Source: Davidsoniella eucalypti (Eukaryota > Ascomycota > Sordariomycetes > Microascales > Ceratocystidaceae). Taken from it: a DNA stretch of 64,000 nucleotides. The stretch's first letter is position 1. Each line of letters starts with the position of its first letter. The notes beneath the pieces were generated by a model. It worked only from the letters and a program-made list of their open reading frames with translations. It was not told the DNA's origin and searched no databases. The DNA is taken from positions 1-64,000 of the forward strand of contig RMBW01000030.1 of assembly GCA_004009845.1 (NCBI GenBank). The letters run 5' to 3'. Shown one piece after another: positions 1 to 11,262 of this stretch. The position numbers and the translations under genes were made by a program.

Positions 1-290
1 CTAAAGTAGTATGAACTTCCATGACTAAACTCAACAGGGAAGCATCATATATGAATCATAGTCTCGTCACGAGAAAATAGGGAGGGTGGTCCTTGGCACT
101 GAAAGTTATCTCCTCCTCTTGGCATCTTCAGACACAGCATTTGTCTTGATGTTGAAGGTGATGTTTCCAGAGGAACTTTATTGGTGCGCTTCTGAACATC
201 TGCAGAAATAGTGTCAGGGCCCAGGTTCACGGTCGGAACAGCAGCGCTGGAGGCCAGAGCACAGAGAGTGAGGACACTGAAGGATCTCAT
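1..290 (-). pseudogene. Broken small secreted protein gene (paralog of the 19.1-19.8 kb gene), running off the left edge
   Basis: The minus-strand ORF starts at 290 with a signal peptide (MRSFSVLTLCALASSAAVP) and has a KR dibasic site near residue 35. It stops at 45 after 81 residues. Downstream of this TGA, in the same frame, the sequence encodes EFSHGSSYYF, which matches KLEHGDSYYF of the intact paralog at 19.1-19.8 kb. Homology therefore continues through the stop and leaves the window at base 1. The simplest reading is a premature stop in a decaying paralog. An unrecognised intron that removes the TGA is possible. The signal peptide is clearly similar to that of the intact copy, with matching Leu/Ala runs and the AAVP cleavage region. 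Confidence 0.5.
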
Positions 291-1490
291 GGTGATAGGG
301 CGAGAAGATAAGGTGATGAAGGGATGATACTATAGAGTTGGCAGAGCTGTATCAAGGATAGTAAGAGTGGAGAGAGAGAGAGGTGAAGGTGATGGTGAAG
401 GTGGTAAGAGTAAGATCCAAAACAGGGAGTAAACGAACGGACATGTCGTGATACTTATATCTTGTTTCTTAAGACTGAGGCGAGTCTTCTTTTGTCTACA
501 TCATCTCCTCTTCTTCTCTAGAGCCCCTTCAATACGTCTATGTGCTCATGCACGATGCAAAAAGCTTTGATATACATATCACATACCCAGTAAGATGTAA
601 TACGTAGATAAAAGCAAAGGCACATAGGCCTTTCAACAAGGATAATTGTATCTACATGTAGGCAAAGACTAGTTACATCAAGTCCGGAACGACGCTATGG
701 TCTTTAGAGAAGCTTGGGGTCTTTATAGGCCATGAGCCGAGTAACTACATTCAAGGTTGTACAAGTTATAACAAAGAGAGATAACTGATATGGCCATGCT
801 GATCACCCCAAGCACTTGGAAAGGTCAACCCATAAACATCATCACCGGAGTTAACCGGGCTTAACCCTAACCCTACCGATCTGGTAGGTTGGCAGCATTG
901 ATAAGAAGCAACAGTTCAAAGATATGCAAATTGGTTGTTGGATAGATCTTGTGTTGATCTTACTACCTGGTATGTTGACTGTGATACCCTGGAATGACAC
1001 AGATCAGAAAAGGGTCACTTAGATAATACAAGAATAGAATATGGTTCTAAACAAGACCAACCACCTTATTCAACAACCCAAACTGGAAAGAAAAAGGAGC
1101 ACTAAATAACTAGTAGATACCAAGAATCTAAAATAGTAAGTGCTTAGCATAACTATTCTCTTTAGCTGCACTAAAAGATGTAGATATGTACAAAAAATCC
1201 AAAACAAAACTTGAGGGAAAATAAAAATACAAACATGGACATTTTTGCTAAAATGTAGAACTGTGAAGAAAGTTGACTGGTCTACTATTCTCAACCTCAC
1301 AAGGGCCAAACTACATACGGGGAAGAGATCTTGATACATGGAAGATTGGCACATATTCTCATCTATTAGTTGTTCTTCAAGCATTGTGCCATTGATTGCT
1401 CTGGAATCAAAGGGCTTGAGTCTTGGTACTTCCACACTGAGGGAATATATCATACCCTTGATGGTGTGACATTGAAAATCGGCATCGCCT
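291..1490. other. AT-rich spacer without recognised gene; short telomere-like motif at 861-875
   Basis: I see no supportable gene. Positions 300-430 are rich in GA/TG simple sequence and are the likely promoter/5' leader of the broken secreted-protein gene to the left. Positions 861-875 read TTAACCCTAACCCTA, slightly more than two copies of the fungal telomere unit CCCTAA. That is too short to be more than suggestive. Confidence 0.4.
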
Positions 1491-1540
1491 TTTTTTTTTA
1501 TTAATTCATTTATCTTATGGAGCTATAGAGCTATGATGAT
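1491..1540 (-). mobile_element. Ultra-short retroposon, copy a
   Basis: This is a 50-bp insertion in minus orientation: a T-run at 1491-1499 (the A-tail on the minus strand) followed by the core ending in ...GAGCTATGATGAT. It is flanked by a perfect 10-bp direct repeat GGCATCGCCT at 1481-1490 and 1541-1550. The flanking repeat and tail indicate target-primed retroposition. Confidence 0.75.
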
Positions 1541-1803
1541 GGCATCGCCTTAATCATGTAGATGTTATGTAAGAAATTGTCCAAGAAGTTATGGGGATGA
1601 ATCCTAGCCTGTGATTTGATTATATTTAACGTCTACCACATTCCTCCGCTCGACAAACTCGATAGCTTTGGGACGACATCGTCTCCCCCGATGAATCCTA
1701 GGCAAAATATTCGTTAACCCCGAGCTATGAAATATGGAGCACTGTGTGAAGAAAAAAAATGAACCAAATGAATCAAAAATAAACAGTACAACTATAGTAA
1801 AAA

Positions 1804-1854
1804 CAATCTTCATAGCTCTATAGCTCCATAAGGTTAATTATTTAAAGTTTTAAA
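1804..1854 (+). mobile_element. Ultra-short retroposon, copy b
   Basis: Plus orientation. The core TCTTCATAGCTCTATAGCTC starts at 1807 and is followed by a degenerate A/T-rich tail. It is flanked by a 14-bp direct repeat AACTATAGTAAAAA at 1790-1803 and 1855-1868. The tail is less pure than in other copies, which suggests greater age. Confidence 0.7.
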
Positions 1855-2256
1855 AACTATAGTAAAAAGCTTGGAATATTGTGACGATGTTTTGCGGTAT
1901 CAAATAGACATCATTCTAAAAATGTGCCTAACTTTCCAAAGTTGGACTCTGTTTCAAGCTCTCTTCTTATCCAATAGATTTGTCTTTTCTTATAAAGTAG
2001 TACTGACTTATATCTTTGATCCACACATTGGACATTACGAAGCCATATAAAGTAAGTAGTGGAGGGATAGTTGGTTTAGTTGATGCCAATGGTGCTCAGA
2101 AGCTTAATATGTAAGAGTACTACGTAAACCAGTAATATTGAATTTTCCATAGCTATTAAAAAAAATCAAGATTAGCAGGTTATTTTTCTTTCACTACAAA
2201 CAAAACAAAAGTTTATGAGCATGTTACCAATTACGTAAATGTAAAGGTTGTATCAA

Positions 2257-2307
2257 TCTTCATAGCTATATAGCTCCATAAGATAAATGAATTATAAAAA
2301 AAAAAAA
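2257..2307 (+). mobile_element. Ultra-short retroposon, copy c
   Basis: Plus orientation. It begins TCTTCATAGCTATATAGCTC and ends in about 12 A residues. It is flanked by the 10-bp direct repeat GTTGTATCAA at 2247-2256 and 2308-2317. The paralogous segment near 18,790 has one diverged version of the target and no insertion, so it serves as an empty site. Confidence 0.8.
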
Positions 2308-2689
2308 GTTGTATCAAGCCTACTATAACAAGACTTGCAATTCATAATAAAAATAAAAAATAAAACTTGGACCAGAACAAGAACTATGATGAAAACAAGT
2401 ATGGACGTGGAATAAGTGAATTTAGATGCTACTAAAAGAAGGAACTATTAAAAGGAAAAATGCTATATATGAGACTCCAGAGAAACTATAGAAAGACTAT
2501 TGAGGAAATAGAGGCCAAAATGCGAGACTATGAAGTAGCCTAGGGGGCTATATGCCATGATTAAATGCGTCATGTGGTGGAAAAATACAGTCCCTAGTTA
2601 GGCTTTTTCCCTGATCTGGAGCCAGTTGTAATGTTGTCTTGCTTGCTCAAAGTTTGGCCTAGTAAAGATACTCCATGTTAGAGCTACTC

Positions 2690-2945
2690 AATACGCTTCT
2701 TACAGGATGTTAGTAGGGTAGTAGTAGTAGGACATAGAGTTGTACACCTTAGACAAAGTGTAACCCACTCTTTCGATCCATGTCAGTGGCCCTGAATGGT
2801 TCTGCTACCCCAGATAAGGCTATGAAGGCTGTTAGTATGTGCTGATAGAGATAGATGTAGCGGAAATTTTGTCAGGGAACTACCCTGTAGAATTCATAAT
2901 TTGAGAGCCATTTGCTACTTTCCGACTGGTAGATGTGCCAGGGAC
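2690..2945 (-). pseudogene. 3' remnant of a secreted-protein paralog
   Basis: On the minus strand from 2945 the sequence reads WHIYQSESSKWLSNYEFYR, aligning with the WHVRQWPSGLWYANNQLYK segment of the intact gene at 19.1-19.8 kb. An intron-like stretch follows, with a mutated donor (GTAGTT instead of GTAAGT) but a conserved branch (ATACTAAC) and acceptor (CATAG). Exon 2 reads LIWGSRT and then hits an early TGA after a deletion. The 5' half, including the signal peptide, is missing because the homology stops at 2945. This is a non-functional copy. Confidence 0.65.
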
Positions 2946-3020
2946 CGAAGGGAGAGACGCATCGACATTGGAAAAGTGATGATCACCTAGCAAAAGCAGC
3001 GTAGCTAAGGCTAACGTGAG

Positions 3021-4437
3021 GGTCCCGGTCGGCTTTCGGCGGTCCCTTTATAATGCCTTCTAAGCCCCAAATTCTCAACATACGACCACAGCTTCCCTCC
3101 TACAGCCCTCGGGGGGGGGTACCTTTGAGTTCAAGTTACCTCCCCCTTTGTCCAAAGACGAATCTTCCCCCTTCGTCGTGGGTTTTTAAGAGCGACCAGC
3201 ACATATCACCAATGTCGCTGTCCATTCTCTCGCATCTATTGATTTATTTCATGATGCACCTTTTGTGAGGCCTTGAGTCCGATTTCCTCCCCTCTCGAGG
3301 AATGTTCTCACCTATGACCGCCCCTTTTCGAATCACTTTCTAGATCGCCGGTCTCCCGAGTCCATTAAATTACTCAGCTCAGGGAGACACACGCAGCCTC
3401 TTTGAGGGTTCCGGATGCCCAGCCCCGTGCCGTAGGGCTGGTTTATGCGGGTCCAATTCATGGGGAACGGTATTTGATGAGGATAGGGTTTGGAGGACAG
3501 CTAGTGGCTGGAAGGGGATGCTGAGGGTCAGCTAGAAGAGGAGGAAATTTTGGAACAGTACACCAACAGCTATCGCCCAGAGAAAGGACAAAACTATGCG
3601 TAATCTGCCCGGGTCAAACCCCCGTGCCGACCAAAGCCGGCCTTTCGGACTAGTTTTTCATAGTCTCTGTTGTACGGTAAAAACACCAGGTAGCTAATCC
3701 TAGAACCCCACCCTCAGGTTGTGCTAGACAGAGAGCTCTCTTAGCCTCAGTGCTGGACCCTAAAAAGTCGTAAGAGAAGTTATGGACATTGAGCAATCTA
3801 GTTGAATATAATAGTAAACAAGTCGGCCAGACAGTGGGAGGCTGTGAACAAGACCATCGGACTATAGAAATTAGTCTCCTTTGTTGAATTCTTTATATAA
3901 AAATTTTAACTGTTTAATTATTATTATTATTTAATTCAGTAACATGAGCTTATCGATGTCTTATTTCTAAGTCTACGAACACTAATTCAACTCCATAGCG
4001 TATCTTAAACCCACTAATTGCTTCTTCTAGCGTGCTTGCAGTTCGTCTCATCTTTTGTTTGAGCCTATCTCTTATAAACTTAAACTATCCACCTTTACCT
4101 TCACGTACGATATTGTATATTTATGTCTCTATTATTATTACAAATGATACCACGCTATTGCTGCTCTGTACTTCTGATATCAAACCACATTACTCTTCTT
4201 GATACCTTGATCAAAATCTTCCTTTGGGTAGTTCTTGATCTTGTTCTATTGTCATTTTTTCATGAATTACCATACTGTGCTCCTCTTTGAGCTATAAAAA
4301 ACTGGCTACAGCTTTTGAAGTAAATATTTCTAGCCTTCGTCGTGCTACTCTTTGCTTGTAAGAGGTATCATTTGAGGTGTTAACAGAAGCTTTACATCAT
4401 TGTGACTTAACCCTAGCACAACTGTGGACTAAACTTG
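3021..4437. repeat. Segmental duplication B, copy 1 (paralogous to about 12,429-14,821)
   Basis: The segment aligns to 12,429-14,821 from GGTCCCGGTCGGCTTTCGGC (3023) to about 4437. The 12-kb copy contains a complete 5S rRNA gene where this copy has only its first 15 nt (3078-3092). It also contains a mini-retroposon, a solo LTR and a block of about 720 bp that are absent here. Many differences between the copies are transitions (C/T, G/A), compatible with mild repeat-induced point mutation. No gene is evident in it; the short ORF at 3053 overlaps the 5S relic and is not credible. Confidence 0.7.
3078..3092 (+). pseudogene. 5S rRNA relic (first 15 nt only)
   Basis: ACATACGACCACAGC is identical to the first 15 nt of the complete 5S rRNA gene at 12,487. 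It sits after the same upstream flank (TTTATAATGCC, then AAGCCCCAAATTCTC). The sequence then jumps to TTCCCTCC, which in the 12-kb copy lies about 80 bp beyond the 3' end of the 5S gene. A deletion thus removed the rest of the gene. Confidence 0.7.
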
Positions 4438-5425
4438 CTCAAAATTTGATGTTTGTCTTGTTTAATGGCCCAGCCAATATACTTACATGATACCTTTCTT
4501 CTTAATCAACATATTATACTACCTTATTCTCTATTCTTACATACCATGCTTTTACGAGTCTCTTACTTTTCTACTCATATTAAATCTATTCTGTAATAAC
4601 CCTATCGAATGATACCCTTTTCAATTTCATTTCTAAACTCAACCCTCTATATCCACATCACAATCAAGCAATCTCTATTTCATACCATGTCTATAATCAA
4701 AACCATATACGTACAGTTGCTAGTTTGAGGACGACTAAGAAGTGATTTATTTTGAGCTTGTTGTTGATTGCGGTTTATTAAGGTACTAAAGTGAGTAAAG
4801 TGTACTCCTAAAAAAAGAAGACTAAGATATATAAAATTATAAATAACTGTCGTATGTTATTCAGTAAACAAATAGAAACAAGACTTTGCTCCTGACCTTA
4901 TTGATATGGTTTCTTATTTTGTGGCTGGCTATTTGGAGGTAGCGGTGTAGCTAGTATAACAATCAATGAATAGTAATCATAGTGTAGTTGTGGTAAGAGA
5001 CACTTGCAAGTATGGCTAACTATTGTTACAGTAAAGTAGATCGTGATTAGTCCCTAAAAGCCTATGATAGCCGCAAAAACAACTTCAATTTTTGAACTTA
5101 TTCATACCAAAAGCTATTCAATTTAAATGACAGCCCTGAATTCATTGTTTTATAGTGAATTATGTACTAACAGAACAGGTATGGTCGCTTATTCTTTTAC
5201 AAGCAAATTCTATGACTTCGTGTATATAAATAAGTGTGCATGGTAACTGTATCAGTTTGGAAACTTCTATTATCTTGCACTCAACTTAGTATCAAAATAG
5301 AAGCATGTAATAAGATATAAAAGTGTAATACTCAAGATATCTTATATCTAGTCATCTAACTACAAAAGTCCATGGCTAAGTCAAGACAGTCCAAGCGAAG
5401 CGATCCACCCAATCCAAAAGCTGTT
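4438..5425. other. AT-rich spacer, no gene seen
   Basis: Very AT-rich sequence with no supportable coding region on either strand. It lies between duplication B and the 3' end of the beta-trefoil gene. Confidence 0.4.
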
Positions 5426-7858
5426 TTACCCAGACGATGATGTTTGCTCGTTAGCATGCCCTCTAGGAGACGCATTGCATGTTGTTGAAGTGACGATGAC
5501 TAGAGTTTTACAGTCCAGACTGTCCCGCATGAATGCCCGAATATCCTCTGGTGGATATGTATAGCCACTTGGAATAGTAACCTGAAAGTAAGTTTTCTTG
5601 CCATATCGGCCCTCAAGAGAAACATGGTTGTTACCCGCAATATTGATGCAGCTCTGGTAGGTGATTGCGAAGACAGTATCAAGCTGGCTGGTATTGGCAT
5701 ACATGTCATGAACTGAGCGTGGAAGACGTTGGCCGATGATACGCTCGGCTTCGGATTTGCTAATGCTGATGCGAGTCTGGGTGGTGCGTATTCCTTCATC
5801 GACAGCGTCCCACTCCCACTTGTTGATGAGAGCGTTTAGAATCTGGTATACAGTTTGATCAATGGGGGTAAGTACTTGGCCGGTCCAGAAATGCTCCCAT
5901 CTTTCTGGGTTTTCGGCGCCGGATTCGTGAGCAGTGAATGGCTGCAATAGTTCGAAGATGGCGCGGTCCATGTGAAGTATATCGTACTTGTTGTCCCATA
6001 TGCGACCACAGGTCAACTCCCAGCAATAGCTTTCGTCAACGATTTCCGAGCTGTGACAAGTGGGCTTGCCATTATTCATGGCCAGATAGTAACCTGTGTT
6101 GTTATTACGAAGTGCGAAATACTTCCCATCACAAACGATTGGCTCCCAGAGTGCAGCGGATCCGCCTAGGAAATGGCCGTCAATCTTGCTGTATATGGAG
6201 CAAAGTGAACCCGGAGCTTCATTTCGGAATATCCATCGTGTATGGATGTTGTTCGGGTCGTTCATGGCAGACAAATTGGCAGCTCCACACCTTTGTTGGG
6301 TAGATAGACAAAGGCCAGTCTCTCTGTTTACAAGAGTATACGAAGGAAAAGAGCGGGTTGTCTAGATCGATGGGCGTTAGTTACTCCTGCTAAGACGCAG
6401 AACAATGTTGTAACTTACAGGCAAAATCTTCCATGACCGGTTAGTTATATCCACTCTTTCATCTAGAGCCTCGATCTTTCGTGAATTCCAATGGTCAAGC
6501 GTATACTGGGTATCCAGGTTGACGATACTAACGAGGCTATCTGAGCCGGCATAAGCCTCGAGAAACCATGCGTCGCAACGCCTATCCTCATACGTCTCAG
6601 CCAAGACGATCGAATTCTGCTCGATTCGGATCTGGCGCAAAGAACTACCCGAGGCACGGTTGGTGATCTTGTATATTCCAGAATATCCCGTTTGAAAAAA
6701 TCTCCATTCGAAGGACTCGTCGCAGCCGGTTCTGGGCTCGTCGGTGATATCTATATCTCCGAACTCATTGGTACAGAGGAATTTGCCAGTCTCTCCGTTT
6801 TGTATACGAACCCAGTCTAGGCCTGGAGATGGTACGGCCTCCAAAGACCATTGCTGGTGGCTTTCGCCACGGTAGCAACTTGCGGTGTTGTATCTGGGTT
6901 GGTCCTGGACGTTTTCCATAGGGACACTCATGACAAGTGCACTAGCGAGGTTTGTAATCTTGTAGTGCTCACTACAACTTTGTGAGCAAGAGTCCTCGGC
7001 GAGAAATGGAGGAACATATCAGACAAACTCACGTAGAAATTGGGGTGAATTCCCACTGTTGCTGGTAGCTGCCGTTAGAAGGTGTTCCATAGATCCCAGT
7101 GCCCTCGTTGACGGGACCCTGGTCCGATGGTTCTTCAAGAACACTACCTGTTTCAAGACACTGGATAGTGTACCCTTTGCTAGTATTGCCACTCCGAAGC
7201 CGCCAGAGCTGGTTGCGGCTGCCAGCGACGGAGTGTTGTGGCCAAGCCAAGGCAAGAGCACCTTGATCGCCAGTGGGAGCAGCAAGGTCAAGGACATAGT
7301 CGTTATATTTAGACCTGATTCGATATATGAGAGGGGTGATGAATGGAACGAAAGCCCATAGCTGCCCATGGCTATCCTCTATATCCCATGCAACTGTAGC
7401 CTCATAGGAGTCAGAGTCTCCATGAGAGATTGCTTTATTTGTCTGAGCATTGATAATGCGGTAAAAGGCCTCGCTGGAGAAAGAGAATCGTTAGCTAATT
7501 CTAAGCCATTCAAATTTCCAAGCTAATGTACGTACCCATTTACATCTGAAGACCACTCGATGCGCCAGCGCTGGGTGCGTTGACTGTTTTGCTTATAGCA
7601 GACTATGAGAGAACCGTTGGCCGAGCTTTCTTCTCCGATATCGACAACGAGATTTGAATGAACGCTGCGAATGACGTAGCTGTTCTTGTTGTCACAGGAT
7701 TCGACAAGCCAGAGCTGGTTGAGAGGACAATTGAAGGTCTCATTTTGGCCGTAGCTGATAACTCGGGTTCCTTCACCGAGGTTTGACCCCATGAGGTCAA
7801 GAACTTGGTTAGGGTAGTTGAGGCTACGAATCCAATAGACACCTTCTTGGACAGACAT
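5426..7858 (-). CDS. Multi-domain ricin-B-like (beta-trefoil) lectin-type protein, 740 aa
   Basis: Four exons on the minus strand join in frame: 7858-7536, 7473-7033, 6941-6419 and 6361-5426. The introns are 62, 91 and 57 bp, with donors GTACGT, GTGAGT and GTAAGT; the spliced length is 2223 bp. The first ~250 residues carry repeated Q-x-W signatures typical of ricin-B beta-trefoils (NQLWLV, QRWRIEW, GQLWAF, NQLWRL, QQQWEF). More follow in exon 3 (HQQWSLEA) and exon 4 (HTRWIF near residue 467). From about residue 590 to the end the sequence no longer looks like a trefoil (VYQILNAL ... AERIIGQRLPRSVHDMY) and I do not recognise it. There is no signal peptide, so it is probably cytosolic or released non-classically. 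The likely role is carbohydrate binding; the C-terminal activity is unknown. The start at 7858 precedes MSVQEGVYWIRSL, the usual opening of a trefoil strand. Splitting into two genes is possible, but the in-frame splices argue for one. Confidence 0.75.
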
Positions 7859-8286
7859 GGTCGCGAACGGTGAAAGTGGTTGTGTTACAAAGAACGTAGA
7901 TAGATAGTTGTGTGGGTGAGGTATATGTTTGTAGGATGTTGTGGAGAGATCTAGATTAAACAAGAAAGAATTAGAACTAGAGATATAGTTGCAAAACAAA
8001 TAGATAAAAGAAATATATAAGACAATTTAGGACGGGGGGAGGGAACATACCAAGAAAAGAGAGGAATGATGAATAGAGATAGAGAAGTAGATGCAAGAAA
8101 ACTTCAAGGACCTATACACTTAATATATAGCCATTTTGGATAGCAATTACCATTCATTCATGGCCAAGCAGCCCAATACAAGATAGCATGTGATTATCGA
8201 TCCCATGATACCGTGTTGGAGGTTGGGTAGTACACGGTGCGAGCCTTCATCATGACAATTGCCGACAATAAACAACAACAATGGAA

Positions 8287-8400
8287 CTAGATGGCAGAAC
8301 AGGAGGTTTTTCCGTTTCTCGTTTGGTCGTCATACACGACAAGTGAGCCGCCAGAGCAAGTAAATGGGTATGTTTCTCCAAAGCCTGAAGAGCCAGCCAT
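8287..8400 (-). CDS. Possible tiny protein or exon remnant, 37 aa
   Basis: A minus-strand reading frame starts at ATG 8400 and ends at TAG 8287. It gives a compact peptide (MAGSSGFGETYPFTCSGGSL, then VVYDDQTRNGKTSCSAI) with two cysteines and the look of a small beta-rich domain. There is no signal peptide and no recognised family. It may be one exon of a larger or decayed gene. Low confidence. Confidence 0.2.
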   Translation of the reverse strand: MAGSSGFGETYPFTCSGGSLVVYDDQTRNGKTSCSAI

Positions 8401-9179
8401 GATTGATGACGTTGTAGTAAGCAGAGGTAGTAAGATCTGGCGACTCGCTTATTATCAGCTACCATATTTTGAAGTAAGGCGAACTTCTGCGTGGGCTTTA
8501 TTGAGCTGAACATGCTCTTTCTGGAAATGTGATTTCTTGTACGTCAATATATCTCTGTATCGATGAATGCCCATCACATTCTGTAACAGAATATCATTGA
8601 CATAAACAATACATCCGATATAAGCCTGCACAGATGTGCAGATCTATTTCCCAACTCAATCTAGCATCAAATCCAGTCGGGTACGTACATACTTGTAAGT
8701 GTTTTTATGAAACTGGAGATCAGTGTTTGCCGGTATGCTCATACACTAACTAATTAATGAGTTGCGCAGCCACAGAGGATTAGACGAAGTATGAGGTTAA
8801 CATCAATGGCAATGCTCTGCGGAGTGATGATAGATAATACGTCTACCTTTCTGTTATGTGGTCAATTTATTCATCTAACGCGTCTATCTAGCTACGAGAT
8901 GGTAGATTTTATGGGGGTTATTTCGCTGCCTTGGATAGACATAGATGGAATAGTGGGGATGGTAGCTCCACTCAGGCACTGACTTTTTTTTTTCTTTCTT
9001 ATACTTATTTGCTTTTATTACTCTTAGGAGGTAAGGGACCCTAGTACTTTGAGGCCCGGAGACGTGATGGCATCCCAGATGGAAACCAAATATAAGACCT
9101 GATAGCTCCAGTGTCGTCAATGTACATTACATCTTTTGAAAATCCATCTACTATATTTTTATATAAACTACTTTGAAGC
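8401..9179. other. AT-rich spacer upstream of the truncated MFS gene
   Basis: No supportable gene. The last 100 bases (with TATATTTTTATATAAAC near 9152-9168) are the likely promoter of the MFS gene starting at 9180. Confidence 0.35.
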
Positions 9180-10280
9180 ATGCAAGATAAGACCGATGTC
9201 GAGAATGACGTTGTAGATCATTTGGCAACTCCTACGGCGTCCGAACTTAGCGATGATAGCCATGGCTTCACCGTCGAAGAGCAAAAGCAGATCATCCGTT
9301 GTATTGACCGGAGACTCGTGGTGATTGTCGGAGTCATGTATTGCGTCTCGCTCATGGACCGGACCAACATGTCATCTGCCGCTATTGCTGGCATGCGAAC
9401 TGAGATTCATCTTTTTGACAACAAATATGTGAGTCCATGGACAAGATCTCCGTTTTTGTATCCGTTCTAATGATGGTATTGTGCTGTATGGATATAGCAA
9501 ATCGCCAATCTTCTCTTCTTCGTAACATACATATTGTTCCAGCCACCATCCACAATCTTGATTAGAAAGATAGGAGCCCGTATCCACCTGCCCATAATCA
9601 CTGTGCTCTGGGGTGGCGTTTTGATTGGAATGGGCTTCTCGAAGAACTTTGCTGACCTGGCTGTTTGCCGGGTGCTTCTGGGAGTACTCGAAGCCGGCTT
9701 CTTTCCGAGTTGTGTGTATCTACTTAGTACTTGGTATACACGATGTAAGTGCATCTAGCGTTGTGCTAGTATTATTCCCCCGTACGATCGTCCTGGCTCA
9801 AGCATACAGCTTGTGATAGGTGAGGTTGGAAAGCGATACTCGGTGTTCTATCTGCTGAGATCATTTGCTGCGGCCTGTTCCGGAATCTTGGCCTATGGGG
9901 TATGTCTCTACCCACCAGAAAATTCTTGATGTTTAACTTGACTCCAAGGCTAACAATTCCCTATCCCCTGCTAGCTCATGCAAATGCATGGTTTGGCTAA
10001 CCTGTCCGACTGGCGCTGGATCTTCGTCATCGAGGGAATCCTCACCTGTGTCATGGCTATCCTAGGCTACTGGCTACTTGTCGACTTCCCCGAATCGACC
10101 CGTTTGTCGTGGAACTTCCTCGGTCCTGCAATGTCGTCATCGTCTGCGTTGTCGTCTGCGTCGTCGTCGTCTACACGAGTCTTGATCTGGCTCAGGACAA
10201 GCCCGCGAATATGCCGGCCCAACTCAATGGCCACCACGCGGTATCTTCCCACGCCTAACCTCACGCCGGTAGCCGCCTGA
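9180..10280 (+). pseudogene. Truncated MFS transporter (anion:cation symporter / Dal5-like), 5' half only
   Basis: The exons are 9180-9428, 9498-9744, 9820-9899 and from 9975, joining in frame. The N-terminus is acidic and hydrophilic, then come MFS helices. Visible motifs are DRRLVVIVGVMYCVSLMDRT (helix 1 and the D-R-x-N-x motif of the family), GVLEAGFFPSCVYLLSTWYT, RYSVFYLLRSFA, DWRWIFVIEG and DFPESTRLSWNFL. These are diagnostic of the fungal Dal5/Tna1/Vht1 type. After WNFL (about 10,122) the sequence switches to the antisense of a helicase relic and reaches a stop at 10,280. About half of the transporter (the second six helices) is missing and is not found elsewhere in the window. It is a broken gene; transcription from its own promoter remains possible. 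Confidence 0.75.
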
Positions 10281-11262
10281 AATACCTGTGCTAGCTTCTG
10301 GCTAAGTCGGTCCGTATCCCATACAGTAGAGCTGCCGTCGTGCCACATGAAGTCTAGTTGCTCATCGTTTGCCTCGGCCAAGTTGCATTCAGACCGGAGT
10401 ACTCGTTCCACGGGGATCAACCAAGCGATGTCAGCCACTACCATCTGGCCAATATTCTCTGACAGAAACCGAGCAACCTTTCGTGCGTTATCCCAGATGG
10501 CCTTCATCTTGTCTCGGTCGGTGACAATCATCACTTGTCCGTCAAACACATTGCGGATCAGCTGCCATGAATCACAGTGACGCAACGTCGTAAGCTCCGG
10601 TCCTCTTCCGGGTAACCCACCCCATATGGACGAGTAGCATGAGCACCTCTCGGAACATTCTGAGCCGGCGTAGCCAGCGGTTGGTGCCATCTATTTTGAA
10701 TACATGTCTGCTAGAATCCCAAATCGATGTGGACAGCTGCCTTACCACCAAAGATGGTCCGGGCTCAAGCCATTTGTTGTTCGTGTTTGTGACGAAAGAC
10801 TGGCCGGCTCCAAGCCGGATCATGTTATCAGCAAGCAGCTTAAGATCAATCTTCATCTTTTGCCGTGAGTCTCCCAGTAGTAAAGCTAGTAAGTTCTGTG
10901 CCTCAACTACCTGCTCTCTAGCCGCTCTTGTGAAGTCTTGGATCATGATACGTTCTCCATTATGAAACAAAGACTCGCCATCCTCAGCCCAACGAACAGA
11001 CGGCTGTCCGCCCATGCGTGACCGCCAGCCCTTTCCGTATGCCATCCAGCCGATGATAGTGCTGATGACAATATATGAGCCAGTGCACATCCCAAACTGC
11101 ATGCTGCTCCCGGAATTCCTTCACCGACTCAATATCACCTTCGTCGCTACTCCGGGGTTTGCTGTCGAATACGGACTCAAGGAAAAACAGTCTTGACCAC
11201 CACAAGATAGCAGCCAACAGTCCAGTATATAAGTGCGGCTCAGTATAGCCAAGCGGCTCCAA
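10123..11262 (-). pseudogene. Relic of a giant RecQ-like (telomere-linked type) helicase, middle region
   Basis: Overlapping minus-strand frames encode segments typical of the large fungal telomere-linked/RecQ-like helicases, upstream of the ATPase domain. Examples are GWMAYGKGWRSRMGGQPSVR, FHNGERIMIQDFTRAAREQV, GGLPGRGPELTTLRHCDSWQ, DGQVMIVTDRDKMKAI and LAQVFQAATGVRLGVGRYR followed by VVAIELGR. The frame changes near 11,080 and again near 10,615, so at least two frameshifts break it. An aspartate-rich tail lies exactly at the junction with the MFS gene. No helicase ATPase motifs are in this fragment. Family assignment rests on recalled sequence character, not a search. Confidence 0.65.

Larger units (their letters stand above)
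1865..2945. repeat. Segmental duplication A, copy 1 (paralogous to about 18,255-19,430)
   Basis: From the motif GCTTGGAATATTGTGAC (about 1870) to about 2945 the sequence aligns, with substitutions and small indels, to about 18,260-19,430. Shared landmarks include the line around 2527-2620 (gaagtagcc, ggctatatgc, aatgcgtc) and the truncated secreted-protein gene at its right end. Copy 1 carries a mini-retroposon at 2257-2307 that copy 2 lacks. Copy 2 carries a solo LTR at 18,367-18,558 that copy 1 lacks. The homology breaks abruptly at about 2945, inside the secreted-protein paralog. Confidence 0.75.
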
